Notes: generated from the letters alone by a model not told the origin. Positions 25,808 through 33,660 are shown, numbered from the stretch's first letter. The stretch is 39,701 bases of DNA from Nitrosomonadales bacterium (GCA_016235045.1 JACRME010000032.1:1-39701); one strand, 5' to 3'. Translations and numbers: made by a program.

Positions 25808-26749
25808 TCACTTCCTGCAAAGCGGGTTCCCCACCAGTTCGCGGTAAGCCAGGGCCTGGATGGCGGCGATTCTGAGCTGGTGGAGATTCCAGGCGTGGCG
25901 GCGTGCTTCGTTGCGGAGTTCGGAGTCGGTCCAGTACAGGCTGAGAATACCTTGCACCTCGGCCTCATTGATGGCTTTCAGCATCGTTTCCTGGTCGGGA
26001 TCGCTGCTGATCAGGATAAGTACGACGTTCGGATGCTCGCTTCGCATCGTCTTGAGCAACCGGATGCCGTCCATGTCGGACAGGGTTTGCGCGGTAACGA
26101 CGAGGTCGCAGCGGTTGCTCCTGGCAAATGCTATGGCCTCTTGCGCGGTGGTGCAACTTTTCACTTCGCATTTGAATGTCCTGGACAGAGAGCGCTGGTT
26201 CAAGTCTTCCTGTATCGCATCGTACAAATTCGCCTGCCCGCCTTCTTCAGCCAGGGCGCGCGCTTTCAACGCGAGCAGTCGCGCATCGCTGTCTACCATG
26301 ACGATCTGGTAGGGCTCGTTCTCCTTTCGCGCTGGTACAGAGGCAAGCTTGCTGTTGGCAAGCTGACGGCGATTCTCCATGATGGCATCGTGGTGGGCCA
26401 GCGCTTGCCGGATATTGGATTGCAGTTCCGATCTTTCCCACGGCTTGGAAAGAAACCGATAGATGTGCGTTTCGTTGACCGTGCGGATCAGTGTATTGAT
26501 GTCGGCTTCGCCGCTTAACAGGATGCGCGATGCATCGGGCTGGATTTGCTTGAACTGCTTGAGAAACTCGATGCCGTTCAATCCCGGCATGTTGTAATCG
26601 GCGATCACCAGATCGAATTGCGTTGCGCGGCAATGTTCGAGCGCCGCGGCCGGGTCGTCGAATGTCTCCAGTTCATAGTCGCCTCCCAACTCGCGGCGCA
26701 GCGCATTGAGCACGTTTTGTTCGTCGTCAACCAGCAGGATTCTTGTCAT
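25808..26749 (-). CDS. Two-domain response regulator (REC plus pseudo-receiver)
   Basis: The 313-aa protein starts at ATG 26749 behind GGAGG. The first receiver domain (about residues 3-118) is complete: acidic pocket Asp8/Asp9 (LVDDE), phospho-acceptor Asp51 (IADYNMPG) and Lys102 (SKPWE). The second receiver-like domain (about 146-265) begins IVMVDSDARLL. Where the acceptor Asp should be it reads LVVTAQTLSDMDG, so it probably cannot be phosphorylated. A helical tail follows, with no DNA-binding or enzyme domain. No histidine kinase is adjacent. It may signal by protein contact, as in single-output RpfG-less regulators. Confidence 0.9.
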   Translation of the reverse strand: MTRILLVDDEQNVLNALRRELGGDYELETFDDPAAALEHCRATQFDLVIADYNMPGLNGIEFLKQFKQIQPDASRILLSGEADINTLIRTVNETHIYRFLSKPWERSELQSNIRQALAHHDAIMENRRQLANSKLASVPARKENEPYQIVMVDSDARLLALKARALAEEGGQANLYDAIQEDLNQRSLSRTFKCEVKSCTTAQEAIAFARSNRCDLVVTAQTLSDMDGIRLLKTMRSEHPNVVLILISSDPDQETMLKAINEAEVQGILSLYWTDSELRNEARRHAWNLHQLRIAAIQALAYRELVGNPLCRK

Positions 26750-26769
26750 GGCCACCTCCGCGCTTTGAC

Positions 26770-26799
26770 TATATACAGCAGATTCGCTCAGGGATGCAA
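26770..26799 (-). promoter_or_regulatory. Candidate sigma-70 promoter of the response regulator
   Basis: On the minus strand TTGCAT (26799-26794) and TATATA (26775-26770) are spaced by 18 bases and lie 20-50 bases upstream of the ATG. The match is fair. Confidence 0.45.
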
Positions 26800-27005
26800 T
26801 TCAGCGGTTGGACCGGGTTGCCCGACCGGTGGGGACACAAGCGGAGCCGCCGAGCGGCGGCCAGGTGACACGATTGCCCGACCCATGCCCGAAAATCGGC
26901 TTGCCAGCGTCACCCGGGTGTCTCTTGGCGTTTCTCTATGCATATGTTTCGACCGACTTTTTGAATATCCGCGAGCGAAGACAGCATGCGCAGCAGTGTC
27001 TATAG

Positions 27006-27034
27006 TTGACAGCAATGGTCTACTATACGACAAT
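27006..27034 (+). promoter_or_regulatory. Candidate sigma-70 promoter of the DsrC-like cluster
   Basis: TTGACA and GACAAT lie 17 bases apart, about 70 bases ahead of the 41-aa frame. The rest of the 356-base stretch between the response regulator and this cluster (26750-27105) holds no gene, repeat or hairpin that I could support. Confidence 0.4.
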
Positions 27035-27105
27035 CCAATTCCGATACGGCACCTGCCGTCCCGTCAGACGATGGGATGCCCCTCGAAATCGATGAGGAGG
27101 AAATC

Positions 27106-27231
27106 ATGGAAAACCTCAACATTCCCCAACCGCTCACGGGCGATTCACCCGACCAGGGCAACGAGATGATTTGCCGCACTGGCGGCGTGTCTTGCGTGCC
27201 CCTCGACGAGTGGACCAGCAAGCTCACCTGA
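27106..27231 (+). CDS. Short protein, 41 aa, upstream of DsrC-like gene
   Basis: A 41-codon frame starts at ATG 27106 with an excellent GAGGAGGAAATC ahead of it. The product is acidic, with two cysteines (EMICRTGGVSCVPLDEW) and no hydrophobic segment. The gap to the next gene is 37 bases. No family is recognised. The strong ribosome site argues that it is translated. It could be a small partner of the DsrC-like protein or a leader peptide. Confidence 0.6.
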   Translation: MENLNIPQPLTGDSPDQGNEMICRTGGVSCVPLDEWTSKLT

Positions 27232-27268
27232 GAGTGGCGAGCGGATTTCTGCAGGAAAGGAGACCGCC

Positions 27269-27637
27269 ATGTTGGATATCAATCACATCATCAATGAACC
27301 CGAGCACGACCGGATCGATCCGGAAGGGCATATGTACGACTTGGAGCACTGGTCCCCGCTTACGGCAACGGAGTTGGCGCGTGAAGAGGGAATCGGAGAG
27401 CTCACCGAAGCGCACTGGCATGTGATCTATGCGTTGCGGAATCTCTACCGGGAAAACGGACGCGCCTCAAGCGCACGCGTCGTCATGCGCATGCTGGAGC
27501 AGGACTTTGCGGACGAAGGCGGGCGTCGTTACCTCTACGAGTTGTTTCCCAAAGGCCCCGTCAGCCAAGGGTCGCGTCTGGCCGGCGTTCCCGTCCCGCC
27601 CTACGCCAGCGATCCGTCGTTCGGCTGGGCCGGGTGA
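27269..27637 (+). CDS. DsrC/TusE-family protein lacking the conserved cysteines
   Basis: This 122-aa protein has the DsrC/TusE core: ELTEAHWHVIYALRNLYRENGR, ARVVMRMLEQDF and YELFPKGPVSQGSRLAGVPVP follow the family order. In true TusE and DsrC the C-terminal arm carries one or two cysteines that transfer sulfur. Here the arm reads SQGSRLAGVPVPPYASD and ends FGWAG, and the protein contains no cysteine at all. Such forms have been proposed to be regulatory rather than sulfur-carrying. GAAAGGAG precedes ATG 27269. No dsrAB or tusBCD neighbours are present. Confidence 0.85.
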   Translation: MLDINHIINEPEHDRIDPEGHMYDLEHWSPLTATELAREEGIGELTEAHWHVIYALRNLYRENGRASSARVVMRMLEQDFADEGGRRYLYELFPKGPVSQGSRLAGVPVPPYASDPSFGWAG

Positions 27638-27680
27638 AAGAGGAAAGTACCAGGTTTCGCTTTAAGTGAAGGAGAACACC

Positions 27681-27911
27681 ATGAACACAGCAGACATGTT
27701 GATCTACATACATCCGGAGTTGGATGTGCAGAAAAGAGCCGATTTGCAGAAAACGGTGGAGGGGCGCGCCGGAGTGGATTGCGCGGAATTCGACCCTCGC
27801 TCGCATAACCACGCAATGATGGTAAGGTACGATCCCGACGCGATTCAGAGCATGCAGATTCTGGATATCGTGCGCAAAGCCGATCCGGTGGCGACCATGG
27901 TGGGAATGTAA
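27681..27911 (+). CDS. Small HMA-like (ferredoxin-fold) protein without CxxC
   Basis: This 76-aa protein has a beta-alpha-beta-beta-alpha-beta pattern like heavy-metal-associated domains: MLIYIHPELD, a helix, VDCAEFDPRSHNHAMMVRYDP, a helix ILDIVRKA, then ATMVGM. The metal-binding CxxC is absent; only Cys34 remains. GAAGGAG lies seven bases before ATG 27681. It follows the DsrC-like gene by 43 bases in the same direction and is probably in the same operon. Metal binding is doubtful; its role is unknown. Confidence 0.75.
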   Translation: MNTADMLIYIHPELDVQKRADLQKTVEGRAGVDCAEFDPRSHNHAMMVRYDPDAIQSMQILDIVRKADPVATMVGM

Positions 27912-27986
27912 TCGCCGGCAAGAACCAAACCGGACTGTCCCGGTCCGGATAATTCCCCCCCACAGGCGGCGGGTGTGATTGAACTC

Positions 27987-28001
27987 TGGCATAGGGGTTG
28001 C
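27987..28001 (+). promoter_or_regulatory. Sigma-54-like promoter upstream of DUF1614 gene
   Basis: TGGCAT-N5-TTGC has the GG and GC doublets exactly 10 bases apart. The only departure is T at the last base of the first box, which is tolerated. The predicted start is about 50 bases before the DUF1614 gene. No TGT-N10-ACA was found nearby, so a different enhancer-binding protein could be involved. Confidence 0.6.
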
Positions 28002-28061
28002 AGCGCGTGCGCGGAGCGCCATTGACGTCAACGGATAGAACATTGCCAGTTGGATTCGATC

Positions 28062-28724
28062 ATGCCCTTTTCTCCGTTACGCTTCCTGCTATTCATTCTC
28101 GCCGCGGCTTTCCTGGTCGTCCTGATTCAGGTCGGGCTGATCACCATTGCCTTCGACAAACTTGGACTATCGAGGGAATCGGCTTACCTGTTGCTGTTGT
28201 GCACGGTGGCGGGCAGCATGGTCAATCTGCCCTTGTTCACGTTGCAGGCCGATATTTCGGCGCCGCCGAAAATTCCGCTGGAATTGCTGCGCTGGTCGTT
28301 TATCAAGCTGCCTGCCGCTGCCGATCGAATCATGATCGTGGTCAATGTCGGCGGGGCAGTGGTGCCTGTCGCCTTTTCGTTTTACCTGGTGGCCCACAAC
28401 CCGGTCAGCCCGCTGCAGGTCGCCGCCATGGTGGCGGTGGTCGCCGTCATTGCGCGCGCGATCAGTCGGCCAATTCCCGGCACCGGCATCGGCATGCCGA
28501 CGCTGATTGCACCCATCGCCGCGGCACTGTTTGCCACGATGCTGGATCCCGACCAGCGCGCCCCGCTGGCATATATCGGGGGAACGCTGGGCGTATTGAT
28601 AGGCGCCGACTTGCTGCGCCTGAATGACATCCGAAAACTGGGTTCGCCCGTCGCGGTCATCGGAGGAGCAGGAACCTTCGATGGCGTGTTTATTACCGGC
28701 CTGCTCGCGGTATTGTTGGCATGA
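28062..28724 (+). CDS. DUF1614-family membrane protein
   Basis: This 220-aa integral membrane protein has about seven hydrophobic helices, beginning LRFLLFILAAAFLVVLIQVGLITIAF. The sequence matches the DUF1614 type: GLSRESAYLLLLCTVAGS near the second helix, then AISRPIPGTGIGMPTLIAP in the middle and IGGAGTFDGVFITGLLAVLLA at the end. The function of the family is not known. I chose ATG 28062; the in-frame TTG at 28050 is an alternative. A sigma-54-like promoter lies upstream, which suggests control by nitrogen or stress. Confidence 0.87.
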   Translation: MPFSPLRFLLFILAAAFLVVLIQVGLITIAFDKLGLSRESAYLLLLCTVAGSMVNLPLFTLQADISAPPKIPLELLRWSFIKLPAAADRIMIVVNVGGAVVPVAFSFYLVAHNPVSPLQVAAMVAVVAVIARAISRPIPGTGIGMPTLIAPIAAALFATMLDPDQRAPLAYIGGTLGVLIGADLLRLNDIRKLGSPVAVIGGAGTFDGVFITGLLAVLLA

Positions 28725-28751
28725 TTCGGAAATTCCGCGCCGGCTGAACCG

Positions 28752-29378
28752 CTAGTGCTTGGGCATCCAGATTGCCAGCATGCCGATAAAGACCAGTGCA
28801 AACAGGCTTTGTTCGATCTGGTTGCGCGCCTTGGCGATCAGGTTGTCGTTCAATCTCCGCTTTTCGCCCAGCATGTCGAGTTCGGAAACTGCAAGGTAGG
28901 TGAGTATCGGCTCGTCTATGCCTTTGACCGCAGCATCGGCCCGGGTGGGGTTGTAGTTGTTCTGCACCAGCAGATCCATGCTCATTCTGTACTTCTCGTG
29001 ATTCAGTGCATGAGCTTCGATGAAGCTCTTCATCTTCTGATGGATTTCGCGCACGTCGTTCTGCGCAATGATCTTCCCGGCTTCATCAACGACTTTCCGA
29101 TGCTGCGCTTCAAAGGCGCGCCAGTTTTGATCGAGGGCCTTGTCGTTGTTGCTGCGCAACAGCAAGTCCTTCCATAACTGGATTTCGTTCTTGAATTCGA
29201 CCTGAATATGATGGATTGCAGTCAGGCGATCGGTGGTGGCATCAATGCTTTCGTTCAGGCCCGAGGTGCTGTTCCAGATCAGGTAGAGCCAGAAAAAGAA
29301 AACGGCCGAAAATCCGAGCCGCGCAAGCGCGTTCCACGGGGTACGGAAAGACCGGGATCGTTCGATACTCTTTGCCAT
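28752..29378 (-). CDS. Sensor-like membrane protein resembling a chemoreceptor without its signalling part
   Basis: This 208-aa protein has a membrane helix at about residues 19-38 (LGFSAVFFFWLYLIW) and a 150-residue helical, charged periplasmic part (for example, HIQVEFKNEIQLWKDLLLRSNN). A second membrane helix ends at the C terminus (SLFALVFIGMLAIWM). The layout is that of the four-helix-bundle sensor of chemoreceptors, but the chain stops where HAMP and the cytoplasmic coiled coil would start. No downstream frame continues it. It could be a truncated receptor or a stand-alone sensor. Confidence 0.75.
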   Translation of the reverse strand: MAKSIERSRSFRTPWNALARLGFSAVFFFWLYLIWNSTSGLNESIDATTDRLTAIHHIQVEFKNEIQLWKDLLLRSNNDKALDQNWRAFEAQHRKVVDEAGKIIAQNDVREIHQKMKSFIEAHALNHEKYRMSMDLLVQNNYNPTRADAAVKGIDEPILTYLAVSELDMLGEKRRLNDNLIAKARNQIEQSLFALVFIGMLAIWMPKH

Positions 29379-29450
29379 TGCCAGTACTCCTCAACTTGCG
29401 GATTCGATATGGATTTGATTCCCGACGCCAGGCTACGACGATGCGGAAGG

Positions 29451-30332
29451 CTAGATTTGGCCCAGCCAGTTGACGCCGTGTCGGCGAAATAGTTTCCGAA
29501 CCGATTCAAATTGCCCGGTTTGCAACGCTCCTGCCTCGACCCGAATCGCGTTTTTCAGAAGATGATCGATCGAAGAGGTGCCGACAATGGCAGAGCAAAC
29601 TGCCGGGGCATAAGCGGCGAAACGCAATGCCAGCGTCTCCCAATCCATGCCGAACGTGTCGGGTTCCATCGCCTTCCAGCGCAGCCAGTACTCCTCGCAA
29701 TAATTGCCGGCCGGCCTTGCGGCGAACCTCCATGGTGCGTTGGCAAGCGGCCGCTTGGCGATCACGCCGATGCCGCGCTGCTGCGCCATGGGCAGCGCGC
29801 GTTCAAGGCAACGCTGGTCGAACAGGTTCACGGAACATTCGACGCCCCCGAAATGCCCGCTCTCGATTGCCCACTGCAACTCGTCGTTCTCGCCGGAGTA
29901 GGCGGCCACGCGCAACTTGCCCCGTTCCCGCGCGTCGAGCAACGCGCGTATGGCATCTCCGCGCTGCAAGGTCTCGAGCGGGCAGGAGTGCAGGTGCACG
30001 ATGTCCAGGTAGTCGGTGCGCAACCGCGCGAGCGCGGCATCGATTCCCGCCAGTATGCAGCCGTACGTCCAGTCCGCGTGACCGGGTATGCCATAGCCGA
30101 CCTTGGTGGAAATCGCGAACTGGCTGCGGCGCCTGCCCAGATGGCGGCCGATTCTTTCTTCCGACATGCCGTAGCTGCGCGCCGTATCGATCAGCGTGAT
30201 GCCGAGATCCAGCGCCCGGTTGAGCAGGGCGCCCGCGCGGTCCTCATCCAGCGCCGGGTCGCCGATATGTCCCGCACCCAGACCCAGTGCGGAAACGGTG
30301 AAACCCTGTGTTCCGAAAGCACGTTGTTCCAT
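29451..30332 (-). CDS. Aldo/keto reductase-family oxidoreductase
   Basis: This 293-aa NAD(P)H-dependent oxidoreductase has the TIM-barrel AKR pattern. The catalytic residues are visible as Asp49 and Tyr54 (DTARSYG), Lys77 (STKVGYG) and His115 (VHLHSCP). The C-terminal cofactor segment is AIVGTSSIDHLLKN. I chose ATG 30332 with GGGGAT upstream; the open frame begins 12 codons earlier. The gene is followed, on the same strand, by the sensor-like gene. The substrate is unknown. Confidence 0.92.
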   Translation of the reverse strand: MEQRAFGTQGFTVSALGLGAGHIGDPALDEDRAGALLNRALDLGITLIDTARSYGMSEERIGRHLGRRRSQFAISTKVGYGIPGHADWTYGCILAGIDAALARLRTDYLDIVHLHSCPLETLQRGDAIRALLDARERGKLRVAAYSGENDELQWAIESGHFGGVECSVNLFDQRCLERALPMAQQRGIGVIAKRPLANAPWRFAARPAGNYCEEYWLRWKAMEPDTFGMDWETLALRFAAYAPAVCSAIVGTSSIDHLLKNAIRVEAGALQTGQFESVRKLFRRHGVNWLGQI

Positions 30333-30480
30333 TTGATCCCCGCCGCTTTTGCGGGATGCGAAACACATCCCGCTTTCAGGACTTACATAGGGCGAACATG
30401 ATGATAGACTGGCTGCGCAGCAGACGCTTACCGTTGACGCAGGTATCAGTTTAATACGCTAACCAGGCCAGGAGGCAAAC

Positions 30481-31161
30481 ATGGATCGCGATTCCGACGC
30501 TGATGATGATCAGGGGACGCCCGCACCGGAAGGCGATGTGCGCGCGAAACTGAAGATTGCGGCGCATTACGCAATGCTCGGTTTTGCTCCTGTCGTCTCC
30601 GTCCTGGCACTGGTCGCGGCGTTGTTTGCCAACGGCAACCATTCCGACCCGGCTCAATTAAGCGAACTTGCCGCCCAGGTAAACAACCTGAATGCAAGCC
30701 TGGCTGCGTCCAGGGCCGAACTGGAGAATCTCAAGTTCGGCATGTCGCGCGAGAAATCCCAGCGCGGGGACGAGCGCAGGAAGGCGGAGGAAATCGATGA
30801 GTTGGTCATCCGGAATGTTTCTCGCCTGCAGACCAAGCTGAAAGTTGCGCCCACGTTGGAGGAACAGTTGCAAGCCGCGGTCAAAGCGCCTGAAGCAGCC
30901 TCAGCGGCTGCCGGTGCGGCTTCAGCGCCTGTAGCGGCGGCGCCGGTCAAGCAGCATGCTGTTTCCGCTGCGGTGGCGGCCGGTCCGGACAAGAAGCCTG
31001 CCACAGCGGCAACTGTGAGCGCGAACCCCCCGGCTGCTGCAACGCCGAAACCCGATGAAAAAAAGAAAGCGGCGCCGGTGCCTGCCCCCAAGCCCAGCCC
31101 CAAACTGAGCCCTCAGGTGAAAGCCTTGAAAGACGCGATCGATCAATACAACAAGGATTAA
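30481..31161 (+). CDS. Membrane-anchored coiled-coil protein with Ala/Pro-rich tail
   Basis: This 226-aa protein has an acidic N terminus (DRDSDADDDQG), one membrane helix at about residues 36-55 (FAPVVSVLALVAALFA) and a predicted coiled coil at 58-120. A low-complexity Ala/Pro/Lys region follows at 135-205, and a final short helix reads SPQVKALKDAIDQYNKD. The architecture suggests a periplasmic spacer that reaches a partner in the wall. AGGAGG lies upstream of ATG 30481. No family is recognised. Confidence 0.7.
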   Translation: MDRDSDADDDQGTPAPEGDVRAKLKIAAHYAMLGFAPVVSVLALVAALFANGNHSDPAQLSELAAQVNNLNASLAASRAELENLKFGMSREKSQRGDERRKAEEIDELVIRNVSRLQTKLKVAPTLEEQLQAAVKAPEAASAAAGAASAPVAAAPVKQHAVSAAVAAGPDKKPATAATVSANPPAAATPKPDEKKKAAPVPAPKPSPKLSPQVKALKDAIDQYNKD

Positions 31162-31201
31162 TCCGCAGAGGAAATCTGCCGGGCATGCATCGGGCGATTC
31201 C

Positions 31202-31621
31202 TTACGGGGCGGGGCAGGCCACTGCGGTATCCACGGTGAATTCGCACGGCTGCGCAGATTCCTTCCAGTGGTGTTTATCCAGCTCGACGGTGCATGCTGC
31301 ATCTTCCATGAGCCTGCGCTGCCCGTCTGCCGTACAGACCAGTACCGTGCTGTGCCGTGCCTTGGCGAGAGCGCGAACCTTGAGCCCCGCAAAGTTGGCG
31401 AGTAGTTGCGGATCATGCTGCGTGGCCAACTGGAGCAATCCCTGTTCATCCAGATCGGCGGGCGGGTTCTTGTAGCGCACTGTCGATTCGAGCGCAGTCG
31501 CCAGCTTGGTCAGTTGCGCCGCCTTGATCAGCATGGCTTCGTTGGTGGCAGGTTCATCTTCGAGGCAGGCGGCCAGTAGTACAACGCAGGCCAGCAGTAC
31601 GGTTTTGCTCGGCAGGTTCAT
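31202..31621 (-). CDS. Putative lipoprotein, 139 aa
   Basis: The N terminus is a lipoprotein signal (MNLPSKTVLLACVVLLAACLEDEP) with the lipidated cysteine near residue 19. The rest is a small domain with cysteines in VLVCTADG, DAACTVE and AQPCEFT that could form disulfides. CTGGAGC, within the end of the preceding gene, acts as its ribosome site. It starts two bases after the phospholipase-like gene's stop, so the pair is coupled. The function is unknown. Confidence 0.8.
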   Translation of the reverse strand: MNLPSKTVLLACVVLLAACLEDEPATNEAMLIKAAQLTKLATALESTVRYKNPPADLDEQGLLQLATQHDPQLLANFAGLKVRALAKARHSTVLVCTADGQRRLMEDAACTVELDKHHWKESAQPCEFTVDTAVACPAP

Positions 31622-31623
31622 GT

Positions 31624-32556
31624 TCAGCTCCAGAAAACAAGTTGATTCGAGTTGTCGCGGCCGGTATCGAGATTCCATTCGCCGAAACCGGCTTGATAGT
31701 CCGTGTTGCCGGCAAAGACGCCGGTCCAGATCAGCGACCACATCGCCTTGACGTTGCCGATGGCCTGGTCGAACAACTCGTCGTAATCCATCTTGCCGCC
31801 GGGCACGCTGAGTCCTTTGATGAAGCCCGTGTCGATACTGCCCGTTTCGGGATAGGTTAAGCCGCAGTCGACTGCCAGATGGCGCGCGCATGGACTCAGT
31901 TTGCCGCCTTCCTCCGCGACTTTATCCACCACCAGCTTGAAAGCCTGATGCCATTTATTCATTTCGGGCGGGTTGGATGCGATGGCAACCGGGTGGCATT
32001 CCGCGAGCATGGAACCCCACAGCGCGGCAATGACGGGCTCCAGCTTGCCGCTGTCCGATGCGGAGCAACATTTGCCGATGCTGGAATCCAGGTATTCGGC
32101 CAGGCCGATGGGGCCAAGGTCAAGGCGCTGGAAGATGTAGGCGTCCTGGTGCATCTCGCATTCCCTGTGCTCCTTTTTGTGCAGCGCATATTCCCCGACC
32201 TTCAGTTCCACCACCGGGTGTATCGTCATGTCCGTGCCCACATGCGCGGCGTAGCCGCATAGCCAGGCGAACGCCTTGCGCCAATCTTCGTTGCGGTTCA
32301 TTTGGGAGAGGCGGCGTATGCCGGACCGGATCATGCCGCCGGTGTTGGTGTAATGCATGGCATCGGCCCATTGGCAGGCCCGCTTGTCCATTGGCACCAG
32401 GTAAGGATAGTCCGGGCTCACCGCGCCCAACTCGCAGAACTTGAAATGATCCATCAACGCGATGGCGGCTTCGTTATCGAAACCCGGAATGCTTTCCAGA
32501 ATGTGCGGCAACCTTAGATGGTTGACCAGGGTGATGTGTGCATAAGCGCCAGGCAT
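31624..32556 (-). CDS. Zinc-dependent phospholipase C-like protein
   Basis: This 310-aa protein resembles the Zn_dep_PLPC family. It begins with GAYAHITLVNHLR and continues with ELGAVSPDYPYL. His-rich metal-site segments include DAMHYTNTGG and YAAHVGTDMTIHPVVE, typical of the all-helical trinuclear-zinc fold. No signal peptide is seen at ATG 32556, which follows AAAGGAAACG. Its position directly downstream of draG in the nifB operon direction is unexpected. The catalytic role is a family inference. Confidence 0.82.
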   Translation of the reverse strand: MPGAYAHITLVNHLRLPHILESIPGFDNEAAIALMDHFKFCELGAVSPDYPYLVPMDKRACQWADAMHYTNTGGMIRSGIRRLSQMNRNEDWRKAFAWLCGYAAHVGTDMTIHPVVELKVGEYALHKKEHRECEMHQDAYIFQRLDLGPIGLAEYLDSSIGKCCSASDSGKLEPVIAALWGSMLAECHPVAIASNPPEMNKWHQAFKLVVDKVAEEGGKLSPCARHLAVDCGLTYPETGSIDTGFIKGLSVPGGKMDYDELFDQAIGNVKAMWSLIWTGVFAGNTDYQAGFGEWNLDTGRDNSNQLVFWS

Positions 32557-32670
32557 ACCGTTTCCTTTCAGAATGTTTGCAGCCTCCCGGTTCGGGGCGC
32601 GGTATTGTTGCATTAATCTGCCCGGTGCGGTGTTGCGGCGCGAAAGTGCGGCGTTGTGCGTGTCGCCGGA

Positions 32671-33573
32671 TCAGTTTCGCATTTCGGGAAGTCCGCCGGA
32701 AAGACGGATGAGCATACGCGCCTGCATGGCACACGACAGGCTGGTGTCCGTGTCCAGTTTTTTCAGCCAGATCTCGGGTATCTCGTCCAATCCGTACAGC
32801 GCGCCCGCCAGCATGCCCGCGATGGCGCCGGTGGTGTCGGCATCGCCGCCGCGGTTGACCACGTCGATCAGGCAACCCTGGAAATCGTCGGTATCGAAAA
32901 AACTCTGGAACACCGCCTGCACGGTGTCGGCGATATAACCGCTGGGATTGGCGCTCTGCTTGACGGCGCGGAATTTGAACGCTGGATATTCGGCGGCGAG
33001 CGGGTGGGCATGATTGTGCAGCAGGTCGTTCTTGCGGGCGCCGCGCAACGCATCCTGCACCATGAACACCAGGCATTCGCAGGCAGCGTCGGAGAACGCG
33101 CTGTGGTGCGTGACATGCGCCTGCGCGCGGCAGGCGGCGCGCACCGCTTCTTCGGATTGTCCGAAGGTGGCGAGCGCCACCGGCAGCACGCGCATCGCGG
33201 CACCGTTGCCCGCGTCGTGTTCGGAGTAGGGCGCTTCCGGGATGCCGGTCTTGCGGAATTGCAGCAGGTTGCGGCGCACGGTGTTGCCGATGTCCACCGG
33301 CTTGGCGCGCATCCACGCGTCGAATGCCTGTGCCGCCGCAAGCGCATCCACTTTGCCTTGCTCGAGGATGGCGTTGCCCAGCGCGAGCGACATGGTGGTG
33401 TCGTCGGTGACCTGCCCCGGTTTCAGGTGCAGCCAGCCGCCGCCCAGGAGTTTGTCGTGGGTGCCGAACTGCGCCGCGATCTCGCGCGGCATCATGAATT
33501 CCACCGTTGCCCCCAGCGCATCGCCGATGGCGAGGCCCAGGTAGGCGGCGGTGGCACGGTCGGTGGTTTGCAT
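32671..33573 (-). CDS. draG: DraG, ADP-ribosyl-[dinitrogenase reductase] glycohydrolase
   Basis: DraG removes ADP-ribose from the arginine of NifH and so switches nitrogenase back on after an ammonium or darkness signal. The 300-aa product has the binuclear-manganese glycohydrolase fold. Metal ligands are visible in TDDTT (residues 56-60) and RGGDADTTGA (241-250). LGLAIGDALGATVEF lies at the N terminus. GGAG precedes ATG 33573. It lies behind nifQ, separated by an ACAGAG-type repeat. The partner transferase gene draT is not in the window. Confidence 0.94.
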   Translation of the reverse strand: MQTTDRATAAYLGLAIGDALGATVEFMMPREIAAQFGTHDKLLGGGWLHLKPGQVTDDTTMSLALGNAILEQGKVDALAAAQAFDAWMRAKPVDIGNTVRRNLLQFRKTGIPEAPYSEHDAGNGAAMRVLPVALATFGQSEEAVRAACRAQAHVTHHSAFSDAACECLVFMVQDALRGARKNDLLHNHAHPLAAEYPAFKFRAVKQSANPSGYIADTVQAVFQSFFDTDDFQGCLIDVVNRGGDADTTGAIAGMLAGALYGLDEIPEIWLKKLDTDTSLSCAMQARMLIRLSGGLPEMRN

Positions 33574-33600
33574 TTTTGGGAAACTCCAAAAGCTTGGTCA

Positions 33601-33660
33601 GCCACAGAGTACACAGGGATCACAGAGAAAGACAGGATGTTGATTTCTCTGCGCTGTGGC
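33601..33660. repeat. ACAGAG-type palindromic repeat, copy 3 (nifQ-draG gap)
   Basis: GCCACAGAGTACACAGGGATCACAGAG on the left, given here as two arms, and TTTCTCTGCGCTGTGGC on the right form the imperfect hairpin. This copy is the most diverged of the four. Confidence 0.85.

Noticed and set aside
27912-27986. A NifA site for the DUF1614 promoter
   Set aside because: No TGT-N10-ACA occurs in the 75 bases upstream of the sigma-54-like element.
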